This document shows positions 1 through 11,593 of a stretch of DNA of 64,000 nucleotides, in pieces; position 1 is the stretch's first letter, and every line of letters starts with the position of its first letter. The position numbers and the translations under genes were made by a program. The DNA is from Pyxicephalus adspersus. Lineage: Eukaryota; Chordata; Amphibia; Anura; Pyxicephalidae. The notes under the pieces were generated by a model, which ran no database searches, was not told the DNA's origin, and saw only the letters and a program-made list of their open reading frames with translations. The stretch is taken from assembly GCF_032062135.1 (NCBI RefSeq), contig NC_092858.1:170331787-170395786 (forward strand), read 5' to 3'.

Positions 1-408
1 TTATTAGACTTCAGTCCCAAATAAAAACCCTTATATGTATTAGGGTATTCAGCTAGAGTTAACCAATGCTGTCAAAATATAGTTTGCAATGGACATTTTA
101 GAATCAATGACCAGACAGAAGAACGTTAATCAAAATTAGGATACTCTGACTTTAAAGAAAAATGTATAACAGAGTATTAAATGCATAGGGAAAGACACCA
201 GGGACTGTTTATCTAGTGAACATCTGATTGTCTTAGGGGATCACAAAGAAGTTTTTGGCCTCTGCCGAGGCAAATTGAGTGTGTTTTTTTTTTCTTTGCC
301 TTCCTCTGAATCAACTGTGCATATAAGTATTTGGATAATTTTCTAGCATGTGTATACTTTATTTAATCTTCTTTTGGTTAAACTTATTTAATTTTCTCCT
401 CCTTCTAG
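1..408. other. Unassigned AT-rich sequence
   Basis: I see no gene, recognised repeat or RNA here. The stretch ends in a pyrimidine-rich tract followed by AG (407-408), which would serve as a splice acceptor for the small open frame that follows on plus. Confidence 0.4.
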
Positions 409-561
409 GAGCCACAAGGACATTTGAGTAAATCCGCCAGCACTTTTTATTCATCCACATTACAGGAGGGAGGGATGAAACTCCCTGCAACTAGAGAAAC
501 CTATCTACCTCTCATTGGAAATCTGTCCGGACCTGGGGAAATCTGTGATCACCTGGAGTAA
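409..561 (+). CDS. Possible terminal coding exon, unidentified
   Basis: Directly after a good acceptor (polypyrimidine run, CTTCTAG ending at 408) a plus-strand frame stays open for 50 codons and stops with TAA at 559-561. The residues are mixed and protein-like, starting EPQGHLSKS and ending EICDHLE, and I do not recognise a family. It would be the last exon of a gene entering from the left edge. An open run of this length arises by chance at about one in ten, so splice context is the only real support. Confidence 0.18.
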   Translation, partial: EPQGHLSKSASTFYSSTLQEGGMKLPATRETYLPLIGNLSGPGEICDHLE

Positions 562-624
562 CCTACCTGCCCATCACAGAAGAGAAATCAGCCTGCACCT
601 TTGGAAAACACATATCACATATGT

Positions 625-835
625 TTGTCACATATTTTTACAATATTAATGCTATATAGTTATCAAACTGTATGTATATAGCACCTACATATAACATAGT
701 GCTGTATAATAAATAGGGGATGCAAATGACAGAAACATACAGACCGTAACACAGGAGGAGAGGACCCTGCCCAAAAGATCTACAGTAAGAAGAACGAGGA
801 AGGGGGGCCCATGGATTATATAACGTTAAATAAGA
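625..835 (-). mobile_element. L2-like LINE 3' tail fragment
   Basis: Reverse-complement match to the 3' tail seen elsewhere in the window (for example 20583-20745 and 7250-7430). It has a degraded ATATAAA/TACAGCGCTG block, a run equivalent to TTTGCAACCCCTATTTA and the AGGACCCTGCCC segment. No coding remains. Confidence 0.65.
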
Positions 836-1189
836 GGTAATATATTGACATCTGGCATTATATAGTATGTGGCTGGGCTCATAATGGGTTAGATTCTGCT
901 GAAGCTGCTTCATTCTGGAGAAAGAACAGCAAATCATTCCCGTTACTAACATAAGCAAGAGGTCCTGTCAAGTCATTAAAAACCCTCCATCTGGCAATCC
1001 TGGCTGCTAAGTATGTGAATGTTGTATAAATAAAGACAGAAGTGTTTACCGAGTTTTATGAATGATCCTAAACTTTGTTATTGGAACATTCTACCCATTC
1101 AGTGCCTGGCAACAGTAAAACCACCCAGTAAAATCCCGAGGAGCAGAAATCAAACTCATCTGTCATATGGATCCTGAATTATCTACCTG

Positions 1190-1800
1190 TTTCTGCAGGT
1201 CTTGTTTTTCCATTACAACAGCATTGTTAGCTCATGTATTAATGAGTAACAAGGGCCAATCCCCAGTTATATTCTGTGCTTCTAGAAATCATCCAGCTTC
1301 TTCTTAAAGTAATAGTATAGTAGTTGCTGAAACTACTTCCTGAGGGAGTCGATTCCACATTTTCACAGACCTTACAGTGAAGAATCCCTTCCTTATCCAG
1401 AAATTAAACTTCTTTTCCTCCAGACACTTTGTTCTTTGTAATGATCTCAAAGTGAATAATTGGGAGGAGAGTTCTCTATATGGACTGTTTATATATTTAT
1501 ACAGGGTGATCATATCCCCTTTATACGTCTCCTAAATTGAACTCGGTATCTTTATTGGAAAAAGAAAAAATGCAATCAATAAATACATTAAATACTCAGC
1601 TGATTTCCTTATGCACTCTCACTTGGAAACTGAATATATGCTAATCCCTCCTCATAGCTGAGCAAATCCGTTCCTTTTATTAGTTTAGTTGTCCTTCTCT
1701 GCACTCTCTCCAATTCCACAATGTCCTTTTTGTGAACTGGTACCCAAAATTGGACTGCAGTGTATATGCAAACTGCTCTGCAGTCTATTCCTCTAAAAAT
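1190..1800 (-). mobile_element. CR1 LINE reverse-transcriptase C-terminus and 3' region
   Basis: Minus-strand translation gives broken CR1-type C-terminal pieces: LERVQRRTTKLI, then LLSYEEGLA, then FFTVRSVKMWNRLPQEVV and FKKKLDDF. These match the familiar end of CR1 reverse transcriptases (established family knowledge). Several stops and an AT-rich insertion near 1550-1620 show it is dead. A related fragment lies at 31435-31700. Confidence 0.8.
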
Positions 1801-2387
1801 ACAACAAAGTACTTTGCTAGCTTTAGATATTGCAGCTTTTAGATACAGTATTTATTTGCAAATGTATTATGTCATCTGTTACCATATTAGAGATAATGTC
1901 CCTATTATTATAGTGAAGCACTCATGACTCAAGTTCTGAGCATCCCGATAGGGATTCTAACTCTTCTGTCACTTTTTTTTCTTTTAACATCTGTCTACCA
2001 TTTTTCCATATGACTGTCCTTATGGAGATTTACTTCCTGTACTGGTGGACACTGCCTAACTCCCAAATGACACCCAAGAAGCGAGAGAGAGCTCAGACTT
2101 TCATATAATCCATCTAGTCATTTTGGAGGCAACACAGTATAAACCAAACAACTTTCCTGTTTACCTGTTCTGTGAGATTTTCATGTACCAAAGAGTGATA
2201 CCATTGCACAGAATGCTGAGAAGAAGGAAAGCAGCAAGAATTCCCACCGAAAAGCAACGACCTGAAGCATCTAAAATACAGAGAAAAAAGAATGATTTTT
2301 TTTTTTTCAAATGGACAACATGATATCAGGTGTAGCTTCTATAACACTCATTATCTTCCACTCCAGATCATTCCCTATAATGCAGGA
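1801..2387. other. Unassigned sequence
   Basis: No supported gene. A 66-codon plus frame at 2123-2323 ends in a poly-T run and has no splice or family support. Confidence 0.4.
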
Positions 2388-2819
2388 CCAGTAGCAAGAA
2401 GTTGGACTATGTCATCACCCTTTAAGTCCAAGTGGAGTCCCAAGACATTGACACCAAGTCCCAAGTAAAGGCTCAAGTCACCATGAAGTCCCAAGTCAAG
2501 TTACCTAATTCATCCCAATTTGTCCCTATATAGAAACAGAGCTCTGATCCTGTTCTTGAGCAAAGGTTTGCATTCTAAGTCCATGGCTTTCTCCTCTGAC
2601 AGCTGAAGGGGGCAGGGAGGAAGGCAGTGAGGCTTTTGTAACACTGCCTTCCTCCCCACCCCATTCAGCTGTCAGCAGAGAAAGCCGGAGGTCAAGTCTC
2701 CAATTGAGTTGCAAGTCGGTGGGCAAAACGCCAAGTGAAGTCACAAGTCATTCATTAGGTGACTTAAGTCGGACTTGAGTTCAAGTCACGCAACTTGAGT
2801 TCCAACCTCTGCCAGTAGC
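2388..2819. mobile_element. hAT-type MITE with 8-bp target duplication
   Basis: The element (2396-2811) is bracketed by the identical 8-mer CCAGTAGC at 2388-2395 and 2812-2819, the duplication length typical of hAT. The right end reads CAGAGGTTGGAAC when reversed; the left end is a degraded version. Subterminal regions carry many AAGTC/GAGTCCAAGTC units, and the centre is a hairpin built from CTTTCTCCTCTGACAGCTGA and its near reverse complement. A longer copy is at 13701-14216. Confidence 0.85.
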
Positions 2820-4077
2820 TAACACCAAATGTCCACTCACAGCCTACAGCTATTGGGTGAATGAAGAGTGCAATGGCTGCTGCAGAAGCGAGGGTTACGT
2901 TGTGTAAAGTGTTTTTAAGGGTACCCTACACCTGAACAAGCATTTAACCCTGTAAATATGAATAGCCCCATTGCAACCGTACAATTCAGGTATAAATTTT
3001 CCTCTTCACAGTTGCCCCAGCTATACCGCACTTTTCAGTTTTGAGGAGTAAGTATGCTAAAACCATTCGGTAATAGCACTGCAGCATGGGGGCGTACCCA
3101 ACATTTTTACATGGGTGGGTGGGGGGGCAGTTCTCAGGCCTCTATATAATTCAACATAACATATTGGAGCCCACACAAGACTTTATCACCTCGCTTTTGG
3201 TGGCCAAACTAAGAGCTCGGGATGCCAAGGAAAGTTGAGTATGTGCTGCTAGGAAGAAATCGGGTTGCTCTGCTCTTTTCTCCTAGAACTTCCCCTTTTT
3301 GGACATCCTTAGAAAATGCTGGCTACTGCTTGCCACGGATCCCGACTTCCCCTATACAATAACCAGCAGTAAAATGCTAAACACATTCAGGCATATTCCA
3401 ACAATTGTGGCTCTTGCCTAAGGGGAGATCCTAGATGAAAGATGATGTGGATGAGATCAGCCATGTCATGAAAAGTCCACATATTACTCGATAATCTGAT
3501 GTAAGTCTGAAACCTGTTTTTAACCAGGTGATTTTAAAATGAGCAATATAAGGGCTGTTTGTTCACATATATTCAGTATCCAAGTGAGAGTGGAATAAGA
3601 AAATCATCTGAGTGTTTAATGTATTTCTTGATTGCATTTTTTCTTTTATCAATATAGATACCGAGTCCCATTTATTACATTTATGAACAGTCTGGATGGA
3701 TTTCTCAAAGTTAAAATTAAAACTCTTTGTCTTTTCTCACTTTGGGAGGATCATAGTGGAGTAAAGATTTTCAATAATCCATACTTTACTTTTACCCTTG
3801 AGTTTTTAAATGAAATACAGTGTCACATTACCCCTTACTTCTAAACAGACATTTCTTAGGGCTCTATAAAACAAGGAATCAGACATTCCCTCAACATTCC
3901 ATGGTGGGAATTTTTCAGGCTCATGTGTTTCAATGGCAGCAATTATAATGTCATATTCATTGTTTTATAAATAGAACCCTTAGCCGTTATAAAGAACATA
4001 TAATTGACTTTTAAACTTGTAAACTGAAAGACATGGGTAGAGTTTGGGAATTCTGAGTAACCTTCGTTAATAACTAG
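2820..4077. other. Unassigned sequence
   Basis: No gene, RNA or repeat that I can name. The 70-codon plus frame at 3632-3844 is low-complexity and unsupported. Confidence 0.4.
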
Positions 4078-4482
4078 TGTTGGTCAAATATCTCACTATT
4101 CGATTGAATAGTGAGAAATTCTCTGGGTGATCAAACGCCAAATTCGAACACCATTGAAGTTTTTTAAGTGTTTTTAAGGGCTGCAAGAGCAATCTGATTG
4201 CTCTTGCAGCCCTTTACTAGTTGTATGTGTTGTTGGATAAAGTTTCTCCATCGAACAACACATAGTACAGCGCTGCAACAGTAATTGCTGTTGCAGCGCT
4301 GTACTATGTATGTATGAAGTTTCTCTATCCAAGAATACAGGGCACTACAGGTGATGAATGGGGACAAGTCCCCATTTTTACCATCGAATCCCATGTTTTT
4401 TGGGTCGGGTCTATCCAAATTCGAACAGCCATATTCGAGTCGAATATAAGGAGAACCCGAATTCAAACTCCAACACTATTAA
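4078..4482. mobile_element. MITE with two strong internal hairpins
   Basis: Ends are short inverted repeats (GTGTTGG on the left, CCAACAC on the right). Inside are two near-perfect palindromes: 18-bp arms at 4177-4194/4196-4213 with a 1-nt loop, and 22-bp arms at 4260-4281/4288-4309 with a 6-nt loop. The motif CTAGT(A)AAGGGCTGCAAG is shared in the reverse sense with the element at 43806-44135, so the two are related. No coding capacity. Confidence 0.7.
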
Positions 4483-5210
4483 TTACGCAGCTTTTGTGGG
4501 AACACATGCATGTTAGTATTAATGGTTTAACAGTGATTTATGTGCAGGTATATATATGAATTATACTTGGTCTTGTGGTTCTACTCTATAAATCAGGCAA
4601 TAGTATTCCAAGTTTACTTGGGTGGCTTCCACCCACACACTACATTATTTAAAATGTATTTAAAATGAAAAATCCTAAAACCCATTCAATGTGACATCTG
4701 ATTGTTCTGCTGTAGGATTCCAGAGAAAATGGATACAGACTGGAAGAGGGCAAACTGGAAGAACAAAATAGCGCCACTGGTGCAGATAGCCACATAACAG
4801 GGTGCCAGGGGTGCCTCCTGGTAATCTAACTGCGACAAGTTTTTTGATTCTTTAGAAACATCCAGCAATGAGAAGAAGTTACCCAACAAATTTCAGCAGC
4901 TCTCAGCGATACAGCTACCACAAACCCAGCAGATCCTAGCAGGTTTAGACGGGGAAAATAATAAAAATCTAAGCAGTACTCACAATGCTTGTTACGGGAT
5001 GCCCAGCCTCTGCGTAGCATACAGATAGAGCCCTGCCAAAGCAGAAAAGCATTGAGTAGAATGTCCATTTTGCCCTCCCAATTATACTAAAATTCCTAAT
5101 AGGAGCAGGCATGAGAGGGGGGTGCCCAGGCTGCTGATAAAAGATAAAATAAGAGATAGGAAAAGAGAAAGATTCTCCAGAGGTGGGAACAGAGCAGAGT
5201 AAAATCTATT
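4483..5210. other. Unassigned sequence
   Basis: Two short minus frames (4686-4889 and 4826-5068) contain hydrophobic stretches, and one has an internal GTGAGT. Neither matches a family I know or joins in phase with the neighbouring Ig exons, so I do not call a gene. Confidence 0.35.
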
Positions 5211-5405
5211 GTTTAGACCAGGGGTGTCCAAACTTTTTGCGGAGGGCCAGATTTGGTGAGGTGAAAATGCGGGTCCCACACAGCACACGCCCCCTTTAAA
5301 AATGATGTTGGGTTTTTCCTGTGCTAGAGGCTGTGGACCGGTGGAAATCTGAACAGGGGCCACAACTGGCCCCCGGGCCAGACTTTGGATTTGCCTGATT
5401 GAAAC
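5211..5405. mobile_element. Short hAT-like element
   Basis: Element at 5219-5397 with ends CAGGGGTGTCCAAA and, reversed, CAGGCAAATCCAAA. Flanking 8-mers GTTTAGAC and ATTGAAAC agree at five of eight positions, compatible with an old 8-bp hAT duplication. The GGGCCAGATTTGG block is internal. Confidence 0.65.
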
Positions 5406-5739
5406 AGCTCACTGGAACATAAGTACAGCAGATATGGATGCTGAATAGAGCAGGATTGTCCAGTGTTCCAGGAGAAGGAGCTAATACTTCCTTGTGATCA
5501 AAGCGCACCTCAACCATTGCTTTGTTTGAATGGTCCATTTTTTTTAGATTGTTTCATATTAGTGCAACTCTCTATTTACCATGGTATATTGTTGGAGTAA
5601 TTACATCCACAGTGGCTTCTTTTTAAACGTAGCAGCAGAATCAATTTTATTCTGTGGTGTAAGCATATGATTACAGACCCTATGCTAACAGGGTTTGATC
5701 TACTGGCTCTGTGCCAGGGATCGGTTGGGAAATTGGGCT
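5406..5739. other. Unassigned sequence
   Basis: Nothing supported in this stretch. Confidence 0.35.
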
Positions 5740-6550
5740 GCAGCGAGTCAATAGAAGGAAGAAAAGTCCCTTTTTTTTGTGGTCAGTTTAGAAAAAACAG
5801 CAAGTTGATGGGAGGAAAAAAATCCCAGTTGGGTGATAAATGGGAGATAAATTGTCTGGCATTGGTGGTCAGCCAAATGACCATGTCCAGTAAGGTGGTT
5901 AGTGAAAGAATAACAAATCTGCTGTTATTCAGAAGAGCGAAAACATTTCTGACATGGGAAGTGGGACAGTGGGAAGAGAAAATGTTTGGATTGGCAGTTA
6001 GTAGGCAAACATTTCTTGCCATTGGTGCTTAGGAGGAGGAAAATAATTCTCAGTTGCAGAAAAAATTGCTGTGTTGTCATAGATAAAATATATTGGTGTT
6101 CAGTAGGAAGCATTTGCGCCCAGTAGGGAAAAGTGGGAAAAAGTGGTGTTAGTGGGAGTACAGATGGGAGAATCAGTACTCAATATGGGGACAGTGGTTG
6201 TCAGTGAAATGCATTGGTGCTAGTAGGAAGGAGAGGTCATAGGTGACACTGGAGGGCATAGGTGCTCATTGGAGGTGCTAGTGCACAATGGGAGGAAGGG
6301 GAGATTGATGTAAGTGGGGGTTATATGCTCTCTTTTTGTGGACATTGGTGATAATGATGGGATATTCATGCCAGTGCAGGGTGTTCGTGCACAGTGGAGG
6401 GGAAGTGGTGCTTTTCGGGAAGCATTGGTTTTCCAGAGGACCAAGGGGAATCACTGACATATAGTGGAACAAAGTAGGGGGGAAGTGTTAGTGTCAGCAG
6501 AAAGCATTGGTGCTCATGGCAGTGTGTTGGTACTCAGTAGAAGAAGAGCA
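5740..6550. repeat. Degenerate G-rich minisatellite
   Basis: About 800 bp of imperfect tandem units based on CATTGGTGCTCAGTAGGAAG and AGTGGGAG, with variable spacing. The overlapping frames in both directions follow from the repeat composition and are not genes. Confidence 0.75.
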
Positions 6551-6559
6551 GTACATTCT

Positions 6560-7435
6560 CTAATGCAGAATTGACTTAATCTACATCAGGTTTCAGACTC
6601 AACAACACTGTTATCTGTCCCTCCCCTCAGGCACGTTGTCTTGGTGTCACCTTTGACTCGGCCCTCTCATTTACCCCCCATATTCAGAACATTTNNNNNN
6701 NNNNNNNNNNNNNNNNNNNNNNNNNNNNNNNNNNNNNNNNNNNNNNNNNNNNNNNNNNNNNNNNNNNNNNNNNNNNNNNNNNNNNNNNNNNNNNNNNNNN
6801 NNNNNNNNNNNNNNNNNNNNNNNNNNNNNNNNNNNNNNNNNNNNNNNNNNNNNNNNNNNNNNNNNNNNNNNNNNNNNNNNNNNNNNNNNNNNNNNNNNNT
6901 TTCACCTTAGAATCAAATTCAAGCTCCTGTGCTTTGCCTTCAAATCCCTCCACAGTTATTGTCCCACTTACATTTCTGACTTGGTAAAAAAAATACTCCC
7001 CCTGCCGCTCATACTGCTCCTCCAATGGCCTACTAATGACTTCCTCACTCATAACCTCATCACATGCACGGATACAAGACTTTTCTAGAGTTGCCCCGAC
7101 TCTCTGGAATGGTCTTCCCCATCCTTGTCAGCTTGCTCCTACTTTCTGCTCCTTTAAAACAGCGCTCAAAACCCATGTTTTCAAAATTGCCTACCCGTCT
7201 TCTTCTGTCTTTTAAAACTGTCACTACTTCCCACCACTACATATCTCCCATCCTATAGTGTGTGAAATTCCCCCACCTACTAAATTGTAAGTTCTTCAGG
7301 GCAGGAACCTCTCCCCCTCCTGTGTCACTATCGGTATTTGTCTGTCATTTGCAACCCCTATTTAATGTACAGCGCTGAGAAATATGTTGGTGCTATATAA
7401 ATCCTGGTTAATAATAATAATATTAATGCAGAAAC
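6560..7435 (+). mobile_element. L2-like LINE: reverse-transcriptase C-terminus and 3' tail
   Basis: Plus-strand translation reads [15 protein letters not shown] before the gap and FTLRIKFKLLCFAFKSL after it, the normal C-terminal order of L2/CR1-type reverse transcriptases. The tail from about 7255 holds the TACAGCGCTG, ATATGTTGG, GCTATATAAATCCTG segment ending in an ATA-type microsatellite. Homologous to 39345-40500 (minus strand). Stops and the assembly gap prevent a full reading. Confidence 0.82.
6695..6899. other. Assembly gap (205 N)
   Basis: Run of N inside the L2 copy; frames drawn across it are meaningless. Confidence 1.
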
Positions 7436-7479
7436 ATCAGCACAGAAAAGTCATGTCAACACAAAGGACACAGTTTAGA

Positions 7480-7760
7480 GCAGGCAACTTCAGTCCAGTT
7501 GGCTCAGTGGATAGCATTCTTGCCTTTGTAGCACCAGGTCAGAGGTTTCAAGCTCAGCCAGGACTCTATCTGCAAGGATTTTATATGTTTGCCACATGTT
7601 TGCGCCAGGCACTCTGGTTTCATCCCACAAACATGCAGTTAGGTTAATTGGCTTCTCCTCAAAATTGACCATAGACTGGTAATGACATATGACTATGGAG
7701 GGACATTGTAAGCCCCTTTGAAGGACGGTTTATTGGTTGCACTTTGTAAAATTAATTAAA
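7480..7760 (+). mobile_element. tRNA-derived SINE
   Basis: A polymerase III A box (TGGCTCAGTGG, 7500-7510) is followed about 35 bp later by a B-box-like GGTTTCAAGCTC (7544-7555). The body (CAAACATGCAGTTAGGTTAA, then the TGACATATGACTATGGAGGG region) is shared with 53830-54118 and 57780-58000 on the other strand. Confidence 0.78.
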
Positions 7761-8235
7761 TAATTATTTGAATAATTTGAATTAAATTTAGGTAAATAAT
7801 ACTAAGCACTGGAGGGCCTCCAAATTTTTAAGTACATTGAACTGACAATCTGGTGAGTCAATGCAACCATGAAATAGAGAACTGAACAATAAGGGGAAGG
7901 GGGCACTCACAAAGATATAATGATTAGTCATGTTACTGTCAACTGACCAAAAGAATTGTTTTTCTTGGTCACAATGTCTAAAAAAAAATAAATGTGTTGT
8001 TTTATTCAAATACATGTTCTCGGGGAAAAAAAAGTTTTGTTGAACATTTGGATAATAGGTTATTCCACTCCTGTTTTGGTTCCCACCACTGAAATGAGAG
8101 GTTCCCACCCCATTGCCTTGTTAATACCGAATTCACTAAATGATTCACTGCCTACCTATGTTTTCAGGGGCTTTCCCAAATGTACTTTCACATTTATTAA
8201 CAGAAAAATTACAAAGGCAAACATGTCCCACGATC
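7761..8235. other. Unassigned AT-rich sequence
   Basis: No supported gene or recognised repeat. Confidence 0.35.
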
Positions 8236-8600
8236 NNNNNNNNNNNNNNNNNNNNNNNNNNNNNNNNNNNNNNNNNNNNNNNNNNNNNNNNNNNNNNNNN
8301 NNNNNNNNNNNNNNNNNNNNNNNNNNNNNNNNNNNNNNNNNNNNNNNNNNNNNNNNNNNNNNNNNNNNNNNNNNNNNNNNNNNNNNNNNNNNNNNNNNNN
8401 NNNNNNNNNNNNNNNNNNNNNNNNNNNNNNNNNNNNNNNNNNNNNNNNNNNNNNNNNNNNNNNNNNNNNNNNNNNNNNNNNNNNNNNNNNNNNNNNNNNN
8501 NNNNNNNNNNNNNNNNNNNNNNNNNNNNNNNNNNNNNNNNNNNNNNNNNNNNNNNNNNNNNNNNNNNNNNNNNNNNNNNNNNNNNNNNNNNNNNNNNNNN
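8236..8600. other. Assembly gap (365 N)
   Basis: Unsequenced. It lies downstream of the last visible exon of gene B on the minus strand, so it could hide the second half of the third Ig domain or the transmembrane exon. Confidence 1.
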
Positions 8601-10040
8601 AAAGATAAAATCCAGGGCTTTAAATCAGCATTGCCATTCATAATGGAGCCATTTGGTCTGTAAGGGAAAAAATCAAAAACATAACCGCACTCATAAACGC
8701 TTATATCAAAGCATGGTTTATCGATGCAAACTGGGCACAAGACTGATTTTTGATGGATTTAGAACAAAATGTTTTTTCGTTAGGAGACAAGATATTTCAA
8801 CAACCACTGGAGAAATGGTGATGAGAAGCTGTAGGACCCTAATTCTACTGATATTGCTTTCAAGTATAACAACGCCTTGGTTATTGCTAGGTGGGGGCAC
8901 TTTGAGTTTGAACCTTTTATTGTTTGTTCTAGTTCTTGTAAGAGATTGGCTGGCTTTTTCCTGTTGCCAAGCAGGATACAGAGAGAAGCCAATTAATAAT
9001 GGTTTAAAGTGTTTGTCTTATCAATATCCAATCAATGGGTTTGGAGCCCAATGAGGTGGGTGTTCAAAAAGGGATAATTAACAGAGAGCTGGGGGGAGTT
9101 CAAGACCAGATGGCCCCTTGCTTGGTTCTGCAGGAGGTCAACTTCCAGCTTGAAAACACAATTTTGTATATACTGCTTATCTATAAGGGCCTTTGCAGGT
9201 AAGAGACCCATCTATAGATGCTACAAATGACAGAGACCCAAGAATTAGGACTTTTGATCACTCCATGGAGAATGGATTTAACTAAAGAGTGACTAGTCTT
9301 TCACCTGTGAATGTATTTAGGGAGAGACTCATTTGGCCTGTGTTGGTAAAGCCCCCTAGTTTGGAGCTGCATCATCCTGAAATACTCTCTTCCCCATTCC
9401 TCTCTCTTCCTACTGGCTTTGCTTTTTAACAAAACCCCTAGACCCAATGAAGGATTCATTTGGGCCCCAAGTGATTGGAGAAACTGCTAAAATTTTGCTG
9501 CACGGAAGTGCCATTCTGGTCTCTGACCAGGGTGCTAAAAGTTAGAATATTCATAATTGATTTCATCCGTAAGCTCTCATGATCTGGGAATGATCACCAA
9601 TAGCTGTAACAGGATGACAATAATAAATACGCTGGGTTCTGGGCACAGACAGCTGGAATTATGCAGGAGAGAGACAGGAGTGTAGTTAGCGAGAAAGCCA
9701 AAGTAACTGGCTAGCAAGAGCAAACAATTAGAGTCGTCAGTAATAGCCAAAACCATTTCTCAGAAATACTTTTTCTGGGAGAGTTCTCGCACCTTTGCTA
9801 CCTGTTAACGTACAAGGTGAAGAAGAGTTTGTGGTTGAAAAAGTTCCTAACTCCAGGATATGCAGGAACAAATTACAGTATTTAGTTCAGTGGGTAGGAT
9901 ATGGGGCTGAAAAAAATTCTGGAGGAAAATGCTCATCCTCCTAGACTGACAAGAGAATTCTCTTACAATTCTCTTACTCTTGTCTTTCCTCTCAAACCAA
10001 GACTTTAGATATCCAGAGGTTCTCTTGGAAGAAAGGGGTA
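8601..10040. other. Unassigned, probably old repeat material
   Basis: A hydrophobic plus frame (8653-9054) has no family match, start context or splice support. The rest has no coding sequence that I recognise. A minus Y-Y-C triplet near 9617 was examined as an Ig exon and rejected. Confidence 0.35.
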
Positions 10041-10640
10041 CTGTCAGTATCAGAACCCATGGCTGCTTCTATCACTGACAGTACCTCGACCCACTGAGCT
10101 ACCTGAAGTGCTGGACAGCACCCTGCCGGACCCCATAGTCAGCCTTCACTGATACTCAGTGCTTTGATGAATAGTAAAACTTCCTGTTCCTCCCCGACTT
10201 CCTATTTAAGCCATGCATTGGATTTCCTGTTGTGCAAGACTATTGTGCTCCTTGCCAGTGTTTTGCCTTCTTTATACTGTTGCTCCATTGCTCTCCTACC
10301 ACCATCTTGTGTACCACCCTTTATCTATCGAATTACCGACAACTCTTGTTACTCACTTGCTAACCTTATTTACTTTGGGTACTGACTTTGGATTTAGGCC
10401 TGGCTACACTCCCATCTCGCTCCTGCACCATTACAGCTGCCTGTGTCCTGAATGCAGCAAATGTATTATTGTGAACCTGCTAATTGCTACAGCTATTGGA
10501 CTCCAGGCTTGTTTCCACATCATCTGTTGGCTTGAATTTTCCAGCAGTGAGATCTCCTTGTCAAAGTTCCCAGCTCTGTTTCTGTCAACCTGGGAGTTTT
10601 GGGTGTTCCAGCTCCACCTTAACACAGTTTTTGTAACCTA
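10041..10640. mobile_element. Repeat resembling an LTR/SINE relic
   Basis: Contains an inverted pair around GGTACTGTCAGT and CACTGACAGTACC and, reversed, TAGCTCAGTGG, a perfect A-box-like string. This is followed by a C/T-rich stretch with CTATTTAAGCCATGC. It looks like the retroelement-derived repeats common in frogs, but I cannot assign a class. The 142-codon plus frame here is not supported as a gene. Confidence 0.35.
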
Positions 10641-10953
10641 AAATGAATTTAAAACACAGCAGGGGGACAAGAAGCCTTTGATAATGGCTACACAATGTCA
10701 TATTTTTTCAACAAACAATAGTTTAGCATAGAAAATGGGAAACTCTTTTGCCTTTGTTATCACAACTTTCCCATTTCCTGTGCTAGGGACACAATAATAT
10801 GTGTAGAAAACATCCCCAGTAACAAATGTTTGTCAGGGGCTCCAACATTTCTACAACCTACCAAAAACTAAAACAATTGTTTAAGCTGCATTTATGCTCT
10901 ATGAATATCTATATCTATCCTATACCTATCCATACATATGGTAACAACCTTAC
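10641..10953. other. Intron sequence of gene B downstream of the last visible exon
   Basis: No feature seen. Confidence 0.4.
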
Positions 10954-11091
10954 TTGACTCGTTTATTTCCCATAGTGTACGATACCTCCTCCACGTGTAT
11001 TGTGCTGCTGGGTTCGATTTCGAATGACATTCAAGCTGCAGAGATCTGTCAGTTTTCCTTTGTACCTCGACATACACATCTTGAGGAGCAT
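10954..11091 (-). CDS. Gene B: first half of second C2 Ig domain
   Basis: Fourth visible exon of the nectin/PVR-like receptor. The acceptor AG is at 11093-11092 and the donor GTAAGG starts at 10953. The exon is 138 nt with phase 1 at both ends, encoding residues 236-281. The split codon T|AT gives Tyr, so the domain junction reads NIQYAPQDV, as expected between the second and third domains of nectins. The B-strand cysteine (Cys257, in LQLECHSKSNP) and the core tryptophan (Trp269, in YTWRR) are present, with one sequon (Asn279). The partner cysteine must lie in the next exon. Nectin and PVR genes are known to split this domain over two exons, and the matching second-half type is seen in gene A at 62112-62252. 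No such exon for gene B is found to the left. Confidence 0.87.
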
Positions 11092-11593
11092 CTCAAGTAT
11101 CCAATCAGAGCACACAGAGAACAGGAAATAAAAAGAAATGGGAATTATTCTCTGCATTAGTACTGTAGGAACTAATGACCTTGCTGGAAAGTCCAACCAT
11201 ACAAGACCCTAAAATAGCAGTAAAAAAATTATAAAATGTCTACTTTCTAAATGGAAATTTTACATAATTACAGATTTTATTCCCATTGCAGGTTTCAGCA
11301 GCTGATGGTATAGACAATCTCTTAGCAGAAATCTGCATATAACAGCTAACTAATTCCTAATGTACACAACAATTGCATTGTTTATATAAAGAATGACTGT
11401 AGCAAGCTGGTACACTGTTCCCTATAAAAAGAAGGTGATGTCAGCAGTTCCAGAATAAGACTTCCACTGTCTAACAGAGTGGGCCTTGGCATAGACACAC
11501 ACACCAGTGGGATCAGCAGGAAAGGGCACTGTGGGATGTATTCACTAAATGAATGTTCTACACGGTCTAGAAACACATTTACAACTATCTAGT

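Noticed and set aside
8156..8740. Long frames across N runs (also 6641-7052 and 7992-8663)
   Set aside because: Most of their length is undetermined bases.
8653..9054. 133-codon plus frame with hydrophobic segments
   Set aside because: No family match, no splice or promoter context; composition alone is not evidence.
9540..9640. Minus-strand YYC-HPVTAIG motif resembling an Ig F-strand
   Set aside because: Only about ten residues separate it from the nearest acceptor, with no E-strand pattern and an in-frame TAA just upstream; phase with gene B not satisfied.
10213..10641. 142-codon plus frame
   Set aside because: Lies in repeat-like C/T-rich sequence and has no recognisable domain.
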